Part shown: positions 34,612-43,138 of the stretch, one piece after another | Layout: each line of letters begins with the position of its first letter | Numbering within the stretch: position 1 is the stretch's first letter | Assembly (NCBI GenBank): GCA_038230035.1 | Contig: JBBRNX010000014.1 | Coordinates: 1 to 64,000, forward strand | DNA length: 64,000 nt | From: Gaiella sp038230035 | GTDB lineage: Bacteria; Actinomycetota; Thermoleophilia; Gaiellales; Gaiellaceae | Direction of reading: 5' to 3' | Position numbers and translations under genes: made by a program | Notes under the pieces: generated by a model | Told to the model about the DNA's origin: nothing | The model's database searches: none | The model's input: only the letters and a program-made list of their open reading frames with translations

Positions 34612-35258
34612 ACGGGACCGATCGGGCTTGGGTCGTCGGGCGTTTGACGATCGGGACACTCGTGCGGGTGTTCGCGCGACTGCGCGTGTACGGCCGCGAC
34701 CGCGTCCCGAAGACGGGCGGCTGCGTCTATGCGTGCAATCACTACCACTGGCTCGACCCGGCCGCGCTCGGCGCAGCCTCCCCGCGCACCGTCTATTTCA
34801 TGGCGAAGATGGAGGCCCATCGCGTGCCGGGCGTCGGCCAGCTGATCCGCTTCTTCGGGGCGTTCGCCGTCCGCCGCGGCGAGTCCGACCGCGAGGCGGT
34901 GCGGATGATGCGGAAGATCGTGCACGACGGGCACGCGCTCGGGTTGTTCGCCGAGGGAACACGCCAGCGCTCCGGTGTCCCCGGTGAGGTTCAGCCAGGG
35001 GCGGCGATGGTTGCACTGCAAGAGGGTGTCCCGGTGATCCCGGTCGCCGTGCACGGCTCGTACACCTGGAAGCCCGGCAACCTCCACCCGGTCTCGATCG
35101 CCTTCGGTGTGCCGATGACGTTCGAAGGCCTGCAGAGCGGCGGCCGCGGGTATCGCGAAGCATCTGCGCAGATCCAGGCCGAGATCCTGCGCCTCTGGGA
35201 ATGGCTCGTCGATCAGCACCAGCGAGGGCGTCCGCGCGGCGCCATTCCGCCGGTATGA
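34608..35258 (+). CDS. plsC: 1-acyl-sn-glycerol-3-phosphate acyltransferase
   Basis: 216 residues. The HX4D motif is CNHYHWLDPAALGA, the glycerolipid-binding segment is FFGAFAVRRGESD, and the EGTR motif is LFAEGTRQRSG; VPVIPVAVHGS completes block IV. It adds the second acyl chain to make phosphatidic acid at the membrane. No obvious transmembrane helix is present, so attachment is likely peripheral. ATGA overlaps occur on both sides. Confidence 0.93.
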   Translation: MNGTDRAWVVGRLTIGTLVRVFARLRVYGRDRVPKTGGCVYACNHYHWLDPAALGAASPRTVYFMAKMEAHRVPGVGQLIRFFGAFAVRRGESDREAVRMMRKIVHDGHALGLFAEGTRQRSGVPGEVQPGAAMVALQEGVPVIPVAVHGSYTWKPGNLHPVSIAFGVPMTFEGLQSGGRGYREASAQIQAEILRLWEWLVDQHQRGRPRGAIPPV

Positions 35259-36592
35259 AACCGGGTCCGATCAAGGGTTTGGTGGCGACCGAGATCGCCG
35301 GGACCGTCGCCATCGTGGGCTTCCCGAACGTCGGCAAGTCGACGCTCATCAACCGCCTGACCGAGAGCCGCGCGGCTGTCGTCCACGAGACGCCGGGGGT
35401 GACGCGCGATCGCAAGGAACTCCTCTGCGAGTGGAACGGCACGTGGTTTCGCCTGATCGACACGGGTGGGGTGGACGCGGAGGATCCCGGGCCGTTCGGC
35501 AAGCAGATCGCGGCGCAGGCACGCGCGGCCGTGGCAGAGGCCGATCTCGTGTTGTTCGTCGTCGACGCGCGAGCCGGAGTCACGCCGGGCGACGAGGAGC
35601 TTGCGGCGACGCTGCGCGCTGCGAAGGTTCCGGTCCGCGTCCTCGCGAACAAGATCGACGACCCACGGCGCGACGCCGCTGCGGCCGAGTTCTACAAGCT
35701 CGGTCTGGGCGAGCCGGTCCCGCTGTCGGCTCTACACGGGCACGGCACGGGCGACCTTCTCGACGAGATCCTGACGCTGCTTCCCGGTCGGGCAGAGGTG
35801 CCGATCGGTGAGGAGGCGATCCGTGTGGCGATCCTGGGGCGTCCGAATGTCGGCAAGTCGTCGATGCTGAACGCGCTCCTCGGGCGTGAGCGCGTGATCG
35901 TCTCGGAGGTGCCGGGCACGACGCGCGACACGATCGACACCGTCCTCCAGCGCGGGGAGAGAACGTTCGTCCTCGTCGACACGGCTGGTTTGCGCCGGAA
36001 GCGCAAGCAGCGACAGGGGATCGAGTACTACTCGGAGCTCCGCGCGCTCGAAGCGGCCGGGCGCGCCGACGTCGCGTTGGTGATGGCCGACGCGAGCGAG
36101 GGCATCGTCGAGCAGGATCTCGCCGTCGCAGATCTTGCGCGCAAGGCCGGCTGCTCGACGCTCGTCGCGCTGAACAAGTGGGACGAGACGATCCTCGACC
36201 TGAAGGACGCGAGCGGCCAGCTCCACCGCCGGCTCCGTCAGCGGCCGCCCGTGATCGCCGTGTCGGCAAAGACCGGGCGAGGACTCGGTCGCCTCCTCGA
36301 TCACATCGAGCGGCTGTTCGAGAAGCATGCGGGTCGGATCACGACGGGCGAGTTGAACCGCGGTCTCGAGGCCCTGCGTGACGCTCGGGAAGGGCCGGCC
36401 GGCCGGCGAGGTCGTCGCCTGAAGATCCTCTATGGGACGCAGGTCACGGCGCGCCCGCCGCGCTTCCGCGTTTTCGTCAACGACCCGGGCCTCGTGACGC
36501 GCGACTACGGCTACTGGGTCGAGAACGAGCTGCGGAAGCGATTCGAGTTGGAAGGCGTGCCGGTGTCGATCGACTTCGTGAAGAGCGAGTAA
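35255..36592 (+). CDS. der: Ribosome-associated GTPase Der (EngA)
   Basis: 445 residues with two GTPase domains and a KH-like C terminus. G domain 1: GFPNVGKSTLINRL, DTGGVD, NKID. G domain 2: GRPNVGKSSMLNALLG, PGTTRDTIDT, DTAGLRRKRK, NKWD. The C-terminal domain includes KILYGTQVTARPPRFRVFVN. It acts in assembly of the 50S subunit. ATG 35255 overlaps the plsC stop. Confidence 0.96.
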   Translation: MKPGPIKGLVATEIAGTVAIVGFPNVGKSTLINRLTESRAAVVHETPGVTRDRKELLCEWNGTWFRLIDTGGVDAEDPGPFGKQIAAQARAAVAEADLVLFVVDARAGVTPGDEELAATLRAAKVPVRVLANKIDDPRRDAAAAEFYKLGLGEPVPLSALHGHGTGDLLDEILTLLPGRAEVPIGEEAIRVAILGRPNVGKSSMLNALLGRERVIVSEVPGTTRDTIDTVLQRGERTFVLVDTAGLRRKRKQRQGIEYYSELRALEAAGRADVALVMADASEGIVEQDLAVADLARKAGCSTLVALNKWDETILDLKDASGQLHRRLRQRPPVIAVSAKTGRGLGRLLDHIERLFEKHAGRITTGELNRGLEALRDAREGPAGRRGRRLKILYGTQVTARPPRFRVFVNDPGLVTRDYGYWVENELRKRFELEGVPVSIDFVKSE

Positions 36593-36595
36593 CAC

Positions 36596-37552
36596 GTGCG
36601 GGTTGTGGTGATTGGCGGTGGCTCGTGGGGGACGGCGTTCTCCTTCCTACTGCGCGAGAAGGGCCACGATGTCGTTCTCGCCTGCCGCGATCCGGAGCAG
36701 GCGGCGGGGATCGCGGCGACAGGACGGAACCCCCGCTATCTCCCGTCGGTCCGGCTGGACGGTGTTCGGGCATGCGCGATCCCGGAGGCGCCGATCGCGG
36801 ACGCGGAGCTCGTCGTCATCGCCGTGCCGAGTCGTGCGTTTGGTGAGGTTGTCGCCGCTCTCCCGGGGAGCGCGCCGGTGCTGAGTCTGACGAAGGGCCT
36901 CGATCCCGCGACCGGCGAACGCTTGTCGACGCTCGTCCGCGACCGGCCGGTTGCCGTTCTTTCCGGGCCGAACATCTCGGAGGAGATCGCGCGCAGCTCG
37001 CCTGCCGCGGCTGTCGTCGCGTGCGACGATCTGGCCCTCGCCATCCGGCTGCAGCTTGCGATCACGTCGACGATCTTCCGCGTCTACGTCACCGACGACG
37101 TTGCCGGCGTGGAGCTGTGCGCGGCGGCGAAGAGCGTGATCGCGCTTGCGGCGGGCGGCGCAGACGGCCTCGGCCTCGGTGACAACGCGAAGGCAGCACT
37201 CGTCGCCCGCGGGCTGGCGGAGATGGCCCGGCTGGCCGAGTCGGCAGGTGGCCGCCCCGAGACGTTCGCCGGGCTCGCGGGGATGGGCGATCTCATCGTC
37301 ACCTGCTGGTCGAAGTCGGGACGCAACCGGCGTGCCGGAGAGCTGATCGCGCAAGGCATGTCACCCGATGACGCCGCTGCGGAGATCGGGATGGTCGTCG
37401 AAGGGCTGACGGCGGCACCGCTGGTGCGGGATCTCGCCCGGCGGCTCGAAATCGAGCTGCCGATCACCGAAGGCGTGTGCGCCGTGCTCGACGGCGTGCC
37501 GCTGACGGATCTCGTGCGACGGCTCATGGACCGGCAACCCACGACCGAATAG
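36596..37552 (+). CDS. gpsA: Glycerol-3-phosphate dehydrogenase [NAD(P)+]
   Basis: 318 residues. The Rossmann fold is VVVIGGGSWGTAFSFLLREK, followed by VIAVPSRAFGEVV, SLTKGLDPATGERLS, VLSGPNISEEIA, and the catalytic region AAKSVIALAAGGADGLGLGDNAKAALV with the general-base Lys; AGMGDLIVTCWSKSGRNRRAG is present. It makes sn-glycerol 3-phosphate, the backbone for PlsC two genes upstream. GTG 36596 comes three bases after der. Confidence 0.96.
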   Translation: MRVVVIGGGSWGTAFSFLLREKGHDVVLACRDPEQAAGIAATGRNPRYLPSVRLDGVRACAIPEAPIADAELVVIAVPSRAFGEVVAALPGSAPVLSLTKGLDPATGERLSTLVRDRPVAVLSGPNISEEIARSSPAAAVVACDDLALAIRLQLAITSTIFRVYVTDDVAGVELCAAAKSVIALAAGGADGLGLGDNAKAALVARGLAEMARLAESAGGRPETFAGLAGMGDLIVTCWSKSGRNRRAGELIAQGMSPDDAAAEIGMVVEGLTAAPLVRDLARRLEIELPITEGVCAVLDGVPLTDLVRRLMDRQPTTE

Positions 37553-37561
37553 AGAGCAACG

Positions 37562-37819
37562 ATGGTTCGGATGCGCGCTTTCCTCGCCGCGGGCACGACT
37601 AGCGGTCTTGGCAACATCGATGTGCACGGCCTCGGGCCGCTCTTGAACGGGCTGGGCGCGCTCGGAAGCAGCGGTTTCGGCTCGGCGACCTCCGGTCTAG
37701 AAGGGCTCTCCGCGTTCGACACCGCGACCTTCGGTGCGCTGGCGGACGGCTCGCGGACACGCTTCCCGGCTGGAGATCGACGTTCGTTGAAGGCGCTTCG
37801 GGTAGCCTCCCGGCGATGA
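37562..37819 (+). CDS. Possible small Gly/Leu-rich protein, doubtful
   Basis: An 85-codon frame fills the gap between gpsA and metK. It encodes a low-complexity Gly/Leu/Ser sequence (GLGNIDVHGLGPLLNGLGAL) with no recognisable fold. Its TGA overlaps the metK ATG, which favours a real coupled gene, but the metK -10 box lies in its tail and composition alone could keep the frame open. No SAM riboswitch is visible here. Confidence 0.25.
   Translation: MVRMRAFLAAGTTSGLGNIDVHGLGPLLNGLGALGSSGFGSATSGLEGLSAFDTATFGALADGSRTRFPAGDRRSLKALRVASRR
37803..37808 (+). promoter_or_regulatory. -10 box TAGCCT of metK
   Basis: TAGCCT ends 7 bases before the metK ATG (37816), the leaderless spacing. Confidence 0.5.
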
Positions 37820-39066
37820 GCGCGCGCTCGTTCCAGTTCAGCTCGGAGTCGGTCACCGAGGGCCATCCGGACAAGATCGCCGACCAGATCTCGGACTCGG
37901 TGCTCGACGCGGTCCTCGCCGACGACCCGAACGGTCGGGTCGCCTGTGAGACGCTGATCACGACAGGTCTCGTCGTCGTCGCCGGCGAGATCTCGACCGG
38001 CACCTACGTCGACGTGCGGCAGGTTGTGCGCGAGCGGATCGCCGAGATCGGCTACACCCGTGCGAAGTACGGCTTCGATGCCGAGACGTGCGGCGTGATG
38101 GTCGCGATCGACGAGCAGTCGCCGGACATCGCGCAGGGTGTCGACGAGTCGTATGAGGCGCAACGCGGCGACGTCGACCCCATCGATCTGATCGGCGCCG
38201 GCGACCAGGGAATGATGTTCGGCTACGCGAGCAACGAGACCGACGAGCTGATGCCGCTGCCGATCATGCTGGCGCACAAGCTCGCCAAGCGGCTCTCCGA
38301 GGTGCGCAAGGCCGACGTGCTGCCGTACCTGCGTCCCGACGGCAAGAGCCAGGTCACCATCCGCTACGAGACCGACGAGCATGGGCACCAGCGCCCGGTC
38401 GAGATCGAACGGCTTCTGATCTCGACGCAGCATCGCGACGGCATCGATGTCGAGACGCTGCTCAAGCCCGACCTCCTCACGCATGTCGTCGAGCCGATCC
38501 TGCACGCCGACTACAGGGATCTCTTCGATCCGGCGCGACTCGCCGCGAAGGACTTCTTTTACGTCAACCCGACGGGAAAGTTCGTGATCGGCGGACCGAT
38601 GGGCGACACCGGCCTGACCGGGCGCAAGATCATCGTCGACACCTACGGTGGCGCAGCGCCTCACGGCGGTGGCGCGTTCTCGGGCAAGGATCCGACGAAG
38701 GTCGACCGCTCGGCGGCGTACGCGGCTCGGTATGTGGCGAAGAACGTCGTAGCGGCAGGGCTCGCCGACCGTTGCCAGATCCAGGTCGCCTACGCGATCG
38801 GCGTCGCGCATCCGCTGAGCGTGCTCGTGGACTGCTTCGGCACCGAGGTCGTGGAGCTCGCGACGATCGAGCGGCTGATCTCGGAGCACTTCGACCTACG
38901 CCCCGGCGCGATCATCCGCGACCTCGATCTGCGCCGCCCGATCTACACGAAGACGGCTGCGTACGGCCACTTCGGACGCGCAGATAGCGACTTCACGTGG
39001 GAGCGCACCGACAAGGCCGACGCGCTCCGCGCCGGCGCTGGTCTCGGCGAGCCGGCAGCCGTCTAG
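37816..39066 (+). CDS. metK: S-adenosylmethionine synthetase
   Basis: 416 residues. Signatures are TEGHPDKIADQISDSVLDAV, GAGDQGMMFGYASNET, GKSQVTIRYE, NPTGKFVIGGPMGDTGLTGR, DTYGGAAPHGGGAFSGKDPTKVDRS and a C-terminal RPIYTKTAAYGHFGR. It makes SAM from methionine and ATP. The start is ATG 37816, matching MSARSFQFSSESVTEGHPDK. The convergent neighbour ends 71 bases downstream. Confidence 0.97.
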   Translation: MSARSFQFSSESVTEGHPDKIADQISDSVLDAVLADDPNGRVACETLITTGLVVVAGEISTGTYVDVRQVVRERIAEIGYTRAKYGFDAETCGVMVAIDEQSPDIAQGVDESYEAQRGDVDPIDLIGAGDQGMMFGYASNETDELMPLPIMLAHKLAKRLSEVRKADVLPYLRPDGKSQVTIRYETDEHGHQRPVEIERLLISTQHRDGIDVETLLKPDLLTHVVEPILHADYRDLFDPARLAAKDFFYVNPTGKFVIGGPMGDTGLTGRKIIVDTYGGAAPHGGGAFSGKDPTKVDRSAAYAARYVAKNVVAAGLADRCQIQVAYAIGVAHPLSVLVDCFGTEVVELATIERLISEHFDLRPGAIIRDLDLRRPIYTKTAAYGHFGRADSDFTWERTDKADALRAGAGLGEPAAV

Positions 39067-39114
39067 CTCCAGCGGGCAATGGCGGAGCTCGCCACGGTTA
39101 GGCCTCGTGCTCTC

Positions 39115-39142
39115 GCCTGACTCCCGGTAGCGAGCGTCAGGC
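39115..39142. terminator. Bidirectional hairpin between metK and the convergent gene
   Basis: GCCTGAC pairs with GTCAGGC across a 14-base loop. The right arm contains the stop codon of the minus-strand gene at 39137. Confidence 0.45.
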
Positions 39143-39454
39143 TGCGGGCCGGAGGAGCATCGCGTTCCGTCCCGTGTCGAGCCGGTTGCGGAGCTCGGCC
39201 AGCAACCGGTCCCGCTCGAGTTGGGGAAGCCGCGGGTCGAGCCCTGCGCGAGCGCTCTCGACGATGACGTCGAAGAGTCCGCCCGGCGGGCGGCCCAGAG
39301 TCCGCGCGATTCCGGCGAGCGAGCCGCCGTGCTCGAGCCAGGCCCGGAGCTTCAGCGGCTCGAGGCCGAGATACGCGGCAGCGGTGCTGAGGCTGTCGAC
39401 GATGTGCCGGTCGCGTTGCGTGTGAGTCGTCGGTACTGAGAAAACGGTGGACAT
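39137..39454 (-). CDS. Small DUF2680-like protein
   Basis: 105 residues. The core (TAAAYLGLEPLKLRAWLEHG, then GSLAGIARTLGRPPGGLFDV and IVESARAGLD) follows the DUF2680-type repeat, in which LGLxxxxLRxxLxxGxSLAxIA is followed by a helix. There is one copy and no signal peptide, whereas many relatives have two or more copies and are exported. Function is unknown. ATG 39454 has GGAGG seven bases upstream; a longer frame beyond it is Arg/Ser-rich and rejected. Confidence 0.65.
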   Translation of the reverse strand: MSTVFSVPTTHTQRDRHIVDSLSTAAAYLGLEPLKLRAWLEHGGSLAGIARTLGRPPGGLFDVIVESARAGLDPRLPQLERDRLLAELRNRLDTGRNAMLLRPAA

Positions 39455-39551
39455 CTGACCTCCGTCGTGGCTTGATGAGATCAGGAGATCACGCCGTGCT
39501 GAACAGTCCCTGAGACCGATCTGGGGAGACGCTGAGAGAACGAGTGTGTGG

Positions 39552-40241
39552 TCAGGCGGCGACGCGGACGTACAGGCCCTGCGCAGCCTTCTCGGCGATG
39601 GCCCGCTCGGTGCCGTCGATCGCGATCTTGAACTGGCCCGCAGCCGGCTGCGCGCCGTGCATCTCGACGCGCGTTCCGGGCACGAAACCCTCGTCGTAGA
39701 ACCAGTGCAGGAGATCACCGTCGTGCTCGGCCAGCCGGACGACGGTGGCGGCGCTCCCGGCCTCGACCTGGTCCAGCGAGACGAGCTCGCGGTTCTCGGC
39801 ATGCTCGAAGGCAGTGTCCACAGGCCAACCGTGCGGGCATCGTTCCGGATGCCCGAGCCGTTCGTCGATCCGCTCCACCATGTCGTCGTTGAACGTGTCG
39901 CCGAGAACGTCCGCGTGGATATGGGATTCGGCGGGCGTGTAACCCATGAAGTCGGTCAGGAAGCGCTCGATCAGGCGGTGCTTGCGCACGACACGCTGCG
40001 CGCGGTCGATGCCGGTCGGTGTGAGGATCGCCTCCTTCTGCTCGCCGCGTTCGACGAGCCCGTCGACCTCGAGGCGTTTCAGCATCTCGCCGGCTGACGC
40101 TCGGGAGACGCCGAGCATCTCCGCAACGCGGGACGCGATCGCACTCGCGCCGGTGGCGGGGCGATACTCGCCGATCGGGAAGGCGAGGAAGTAGATCGTC
40201 TCCAGGTACTCGTCGACCGAATGTCCCTGGCTCTGTGCCAC
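39552..40241 (-). CDS. DtxR/MntR-family metal-dependent repressor
   Basis: 229 residues. The N-terminal winged helix has HSVDEYLETIYFLAF, ASRVAEMLGVSRASAGEMLK and RLEVDGLVER. A metal-binding dimerisation domain follows (RVVRKHRLIERFLTDFMGYT, then AHADVLG-like IHADVLGDTFNDDMVERIDE and CPHG). The C-terminal FeoA/SH3-like domain is at about residues 155-229. Metal-bound repressors of this family control iron or manganese uptake genes. GTG 40241 is placed by a TATAGT box exactly 7 bases upstream; GTG 40250 is an alternative. It is divergent from a ZIP transporter across a palindrome. Confidence 0.92.
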   Translation of the reverse strand: MAQSQGHSVDEYLETIYFLAFPIGEYRPATGASAIASRVAEMLGVSRASAGEMLKRLEVDGLVERGEQKEAILTPTGIDRAQRVVRKHRLIERFLTDFMGYTPAESHIHADVLGDTFNDDMVERIDERLGHPERCPHGWPVDTAFEHAENRELVSLDQVEAGSAATVVRLAEHDGDLLHWFYDEGFVPGTRVEMHGAQPAAGQFKIAIDGTERAIAEKAAQGLYVRVAA

Positions 40242-40248
40242 GGTTTCC

Positions 40249-40254
40249 ACTATA
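40249..40254 (-). promoter_or_regulatory. -10 box TATAGT of the DtxR-family gene
   Basis: On the minus strand TATAGT lies 7 bases before GTG 40241, implying a leaderless mRNA. The palindrome at 40267-40284 would cover its -35 region. Confidence 0.6.
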
Positions 40255-40266
40255 GTCCGAGCCTCG

Positions 40267-40284
40267 TGTAAGGTCGGCCTTACA
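40267..40284. promoter_or_regulatory. Metal-regulator box between dtxR-like and ZIP genes
   Basis: TGTAAGGTCGGCCTTACA is a perfect palindrome of 7-bp arms around TCGG. It lies in the 79-base divergent region of a DtxR-family repressor gene and a ZIP transporter gene, resembles DtxR/IdeR/MntR boxes in size and AGG/CCT core, and overlaps the repressor's promoter. Confidence 0.7.
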
Positions 40285-40320
40285 AGCCGTCGCAGGATCA
40301 CCTCGAGAGCCCGAGCCACA

Positions 40321-41163
40321 GTGTCTTCGTCGCATATTGCCTTTCTCGGCGCGATCGCCGGGTTCACCATCTTCCTCGGGCTGCCGATCGCCCGCGTGCG
40401 TCGCCAGCCGATCGGGCTGAAGGCGCTGCTTGCAGCGACGGCGACCGGAATCCTGCTGTTTCTGCTTTGGGATGTCCTGTCGAAGGCCGTCGCGCCGATC
40501 GAGGCGGCTCTGACCGCCGCGGCGCTCGATCACACGGGCTCGTGGCTCCACTTCGCGGCGCTTGCGTCGCTCGCCGCTGGCTGCTTCATCGTCGGCCTGA
40601 TGAGCCTCGTCTACTACGACCGGGTGATCTCGGCGCGCAGACGCCGCACGTTCCTCAGTGTCGGGGCGGCCGCAGCCGCCGATTACGAGCACACCGTGGG
40701 TCTGTCCCAGGCGGAGTCGCTCGCACTGCTCATCGCAACCGGGATCGGGCTCCATAACTTCTCCGAGGGCCTCGCGATCGGGCAGTCGGCTGCAAATGGC
40801 GAGCTGGCCCTGGCGTACGTCCTGATCATCGGCTTCGGGCTGCACAACGCCACCGAAGGGTTCGGGATCGTCGGTCCGCTCGCGGGGGGCGATGAGCGTC
40901 CAAGCTGGGGATTCCTCGGTCTGCTCGGGTTGATCGGTGGAGGGCCGACGCTCGTTGGGACACTAGTCGGCCAAGTCTGGGTGAGCGAGCCGCTGTCGAT
41001 CGCGTTCCTCGCACTTGCCGGTGGCTCGATCCTCTACGTCGTCATCGAGCTCCTCGGGGTGTGTCGCTCGTTCGGCACGAAGACGATGGTCGCCTGGGGG
41101 CTGACGCTCGGGCTGATACTCGGCTTCGCCACGGATTTCGTGCTCGTCGCCGCCGGCGCCTGA
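40321..41163 (+). CDS. ZIP-family divalent metal transporter
   Basis: 280 residues, eight predicted helices. Helix IV has ATGIGLHNFSEGLAIG and helix V has GFGLHNATEGFGIV, the HNxxEG metal-binding motifs of ZIP proteins (GufA/ZupT-like). The loop between helices III and IV is short (ARRRRTF). It would bring Zn2+, Fe2+ or Mn2+ into the cell. The GTG start is divergent from the DtxR-family repressor, so metal-dependent repression is likely. Confidence 0.93.
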   Translation: MSSSHIAFLGAIAGFTIFLGLPIARVRRQPIGLKALLAATATGILLFLLWDVLSKAVAPIEAALTAAALDHTGSWLHFAALASLAAGCFIVGLMSLVYYDRVISARRRRTFLSVGAAAAADYEHTVGLSQAESLALLIATGIGLHNFSEGLAIGQSAANGELALAYVLIIGFGLHNATEGFGIVGPLAGGDERPSWGFLGLLGLIGGGPTLVGTLVGQVWVSEPLSIAFLALAGGSILYVVIELLGVCRSFGTKTMVAWGLTLGLILGFATDFVLVAAGA

Positions 41164-41174
41164 GCCCTCCGGGC

Positions 41175-41180
41175 TACGCT
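41175..41180 (+). promoter_or_regulatory. -10 box TACGCT of priA
   Basis: TACGCT ends 6 bases before GTG 41187. It fixes the start inside a frame that is open from 41061. Confidence 0.5.
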
Positions 41181-41186
41181 CGACGG

Positions 41187-43115
41187 GTGCCGCTCGCGTC
41201 GGTCTTCCCGCTCCTTTCGACCCGCTCGCTCGCTCGCCCGTTCACCTACGAGGTCGACGACGACGTCGAAGTAGGCGCGATCGTCGCGATCCGACTCGGA
41301 CGGCAGACGGCTCGCGGCGTCGTGACCGAGGTCGGGGTGGAGAAGCCAGCCGGTGTCACACCGGTGCCGGTCGGCCGGGTACTAGCGACGATTCCGACAA
41401 CGCTCGTCGAGCTCGCAATTTGGCTTGCCGACTACTACGGCTCGACCCCGGCACGCGCACTCGAGCTCGTCGCACCGCGTGAGGCGAAGCGCCGTGCCGA
41501 GCGGCCGTCTCCGGTCGATCGCGAATCGCTCGCCGGAGAGCCGGAGCCGGACGAGCTGACAAGCGAGCAGCGGGACGCGGGCACACGCATCGTCGCCGCT
41601 CTCGATGCCGGCGGCGGCCATCTCCTGCTTGCAGGGCCTACCGGCAGCGGCAAGACCGAGGTGTACCTGCAGGCGGCGGCCGCAGCGCTGGAGCGCGGAC
41701 GCGGTGTCATCGTCCTCGTGCCGGAGATCGCGCTCGCACCGCAGACCGTCGGCCGGTTCCGCGCGCGGTTCGGCGAAACGGTTGCGATTGTCCACTCGGG
41801 TCTCGGTGGAGCAGAGCGACGCGACGAGCGGGCCCGGATCGCGAGCGGCGAGGCCAGAATCGTCGTCGGCGCCAGGTCGGCGATCTTCGCGCCGATGCGA
41901 GACGTCGGCCTGATCGTCGTCGACGAGGAACACGACGCCGCGTACAAGCAGGACGCGGATCCACGCTACGACGCCCGCACCGTTGCCGCGAAGCGCGCTG
42001 CCCTGGAGGGCGCGGTTGCGGTCTACGGGAGCGCTACGCCACGGCCGGAGAGCTGGCAGACGCTCGAGCGGCTACCGCTGCGGGGCCGGATCGGCGCGCC
42101 GATGCCGCGCGTGCGGCTCGTCGACCTTCGACGCGAGGCCGGCTACCCACTTTCGGCTCCGTTGCTGCGCGAGCTGGGAGACATCTCCGCGAACGGCGGC
42201 CGGGCGATCCTGCTCCTTAACCGTCGAGGCGTCGCCCCGGCGCTGCACTGCCGCGCGTGCGGCATCTCTCGCCGCTGTGCTGCGTGTGATGTCGCTCTCA
42301 CGCTGCACGCCGATGGACGCCTCCACTGCCACCACTGCGCGTACTCGGAGCGCGTGCCTGAGGCGTGTCCGGCGTGTGGTTCCGTCGAGTTGGCACGCGT
42401 CGGCGCAGGAACGCAGAAGCTCGAGGCCGAGCTCGCGCAGCAGCTGCCGGAGTTGGAGCGGATCAGGCTCGACGCGGACACCACCTCCCGGCCGGGCGAG
42501 CTGCGGAATGCGTTGTCGCGCTTTGCCTCGACCGATCGAGCCGTTCTGATCGGAACGCAGATGGTCGCGAAAGGCCACCATTTCCCGGGAGTCCGCCTCG
42601 CTGCGGTCGTCGATGCCGACACGGGCCTTGCGCTTCCCGACTTCCGCGCCGAGGAGCGGACGTTCCAGCTCGTCACCCAGCTTGCCGGCCGAAGCGGGCG
42701 CGACGCCCCCGGGCTCGTGCTCGTGCAGACCTTCCAGCCGGATGCGACGCCGCTCGCGTTCGCCGCGCGCCACGATGTCGCCGGGTTCCTCGCCGGCGAG
42801 CTCGAGCGCCGTGCCGTGCTCGGCTATCCGCCGTATCGCCACCTGGTGTCGATCGTCGTCGCGGGGCCGTCGCCGGGCGAACCGCTGCGTGCGCTCGGGG
42901 AGATTCGTGCCAGGCTGGACGGGATCGGCGCCGATTTGCTCGGCCCGGCGCCGCTCCTGCGGCTTCGTGGACGCCATCGCGCACAGCTCGTCGCGAAGAC
43001 CGCGGAGCCGCGTCGGATAGCACGAGCTGCTGCCGCGCTCCTCGAAGCAGCGACGCCCGCGTTTCGCCGTGACGGGTTGACCGCGGTCGTCGACGTCGAT
43101 CCGCAGTCTTTGTGA
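41187..43115 (+). CDS. priA: Primosomal protein N' (PriA helicase-like)
   Basis: 642 residues. The N-terminal 3'-DNA-binding domain (FTYEVDDDVEVGAIVAIRLG) precedes helicase lobe 1 (LLLAGPTGSGKTEVYLQAAA; VDEEHDAAYKQ). The zinc-binding insert has eight Cys in the pairs CRACG/CAACD/CHHC/CPACG. Lobe 2 has VLIGTQMVAKGHHFPGV and QLAGRSGRDAPG. It reloads the replisome at stalled forks; the DEEH box and zinc fingers look intact, although actinobacterial PriA is often a degenerate helicase. Start GTG 41187. Confidence 0.95.
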   Translation: MPLASVFPLLSTRSLARPFTYEVDDDVEVGAIVAIRLGRQTARGVVTEVGVEKPAGVTPVPVGRVLATIPTTLVELAIWLADYYGSTPARALELVAPREAKRRAERPSPVDRESLAGEPEPDELTSEQRDAGTRIVAALDAGGGHLLLAGPTGSGKTEVYLQAAAAALERGRGVIVLVPEIALAPQTVGRFRARFGETVAIVHSGLGGAERRDERARIASGEARIVVGARSAIFAPMRDVGLIVVDEEHDAAYKQDADPRYDARTVAAKRAALEGAVAVYGSATPRPESWQTLERLPLRGRIGAPMPRVRLVDLRREAGYPLSAPLLRELGDISANGGRAILLLNRRGVAPALHCRACGISRRCAACDVALTLHADGRLHCHHCAYSERVPEACPACGSVELARVGAGTQKLEAELAQQLPELERIRLDADTTSRPGELRNALSRFASTDRAVLIGTQMVAKGHHFPGVRLAAVVDADTGLALPDFRAEERTFQLVTQLAGRSGRDAPGLVLVQTFQPDATPLAFAARHDVAGFLAGELERRAVLGYPPYRHLVSIVVAGPSPGEPLRALGEIRARLDGIGADLLGPAPLLRLRGRHRAQLVAKTAEPRRIARAAAALLEAATPAFRRDGLTAVVDVDPQSL

Positions 43116-43125
43116 CCTCCGCGGC

Positions 43126-43131
43126 TAGACT
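43126..43131 (+). promoter_or_regulatory. -10 box TAGACT upstream of def
   Basis: TAGACT ends 7 bases before GTG 43139. If used, it gives a def transcript independent of priA. Confidence 0.45.
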
Positions 43132-43138
43132 CGCACCC

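Noticed and set aside
37553..37815. Possible SAM riboswitch before metK
   Set aside because: I could not find the conserved SAM-I or SAM-II core sequences; the region carries only a -10 box and a doubtful small frame.
37084..38889. 601-codon open frame on the minus strand opposite gpsA and metK
   Set aside because: It is the antisense shadow of two certain genes; high third-position GC keeps opposite frames open. The protein shows no family pattern.
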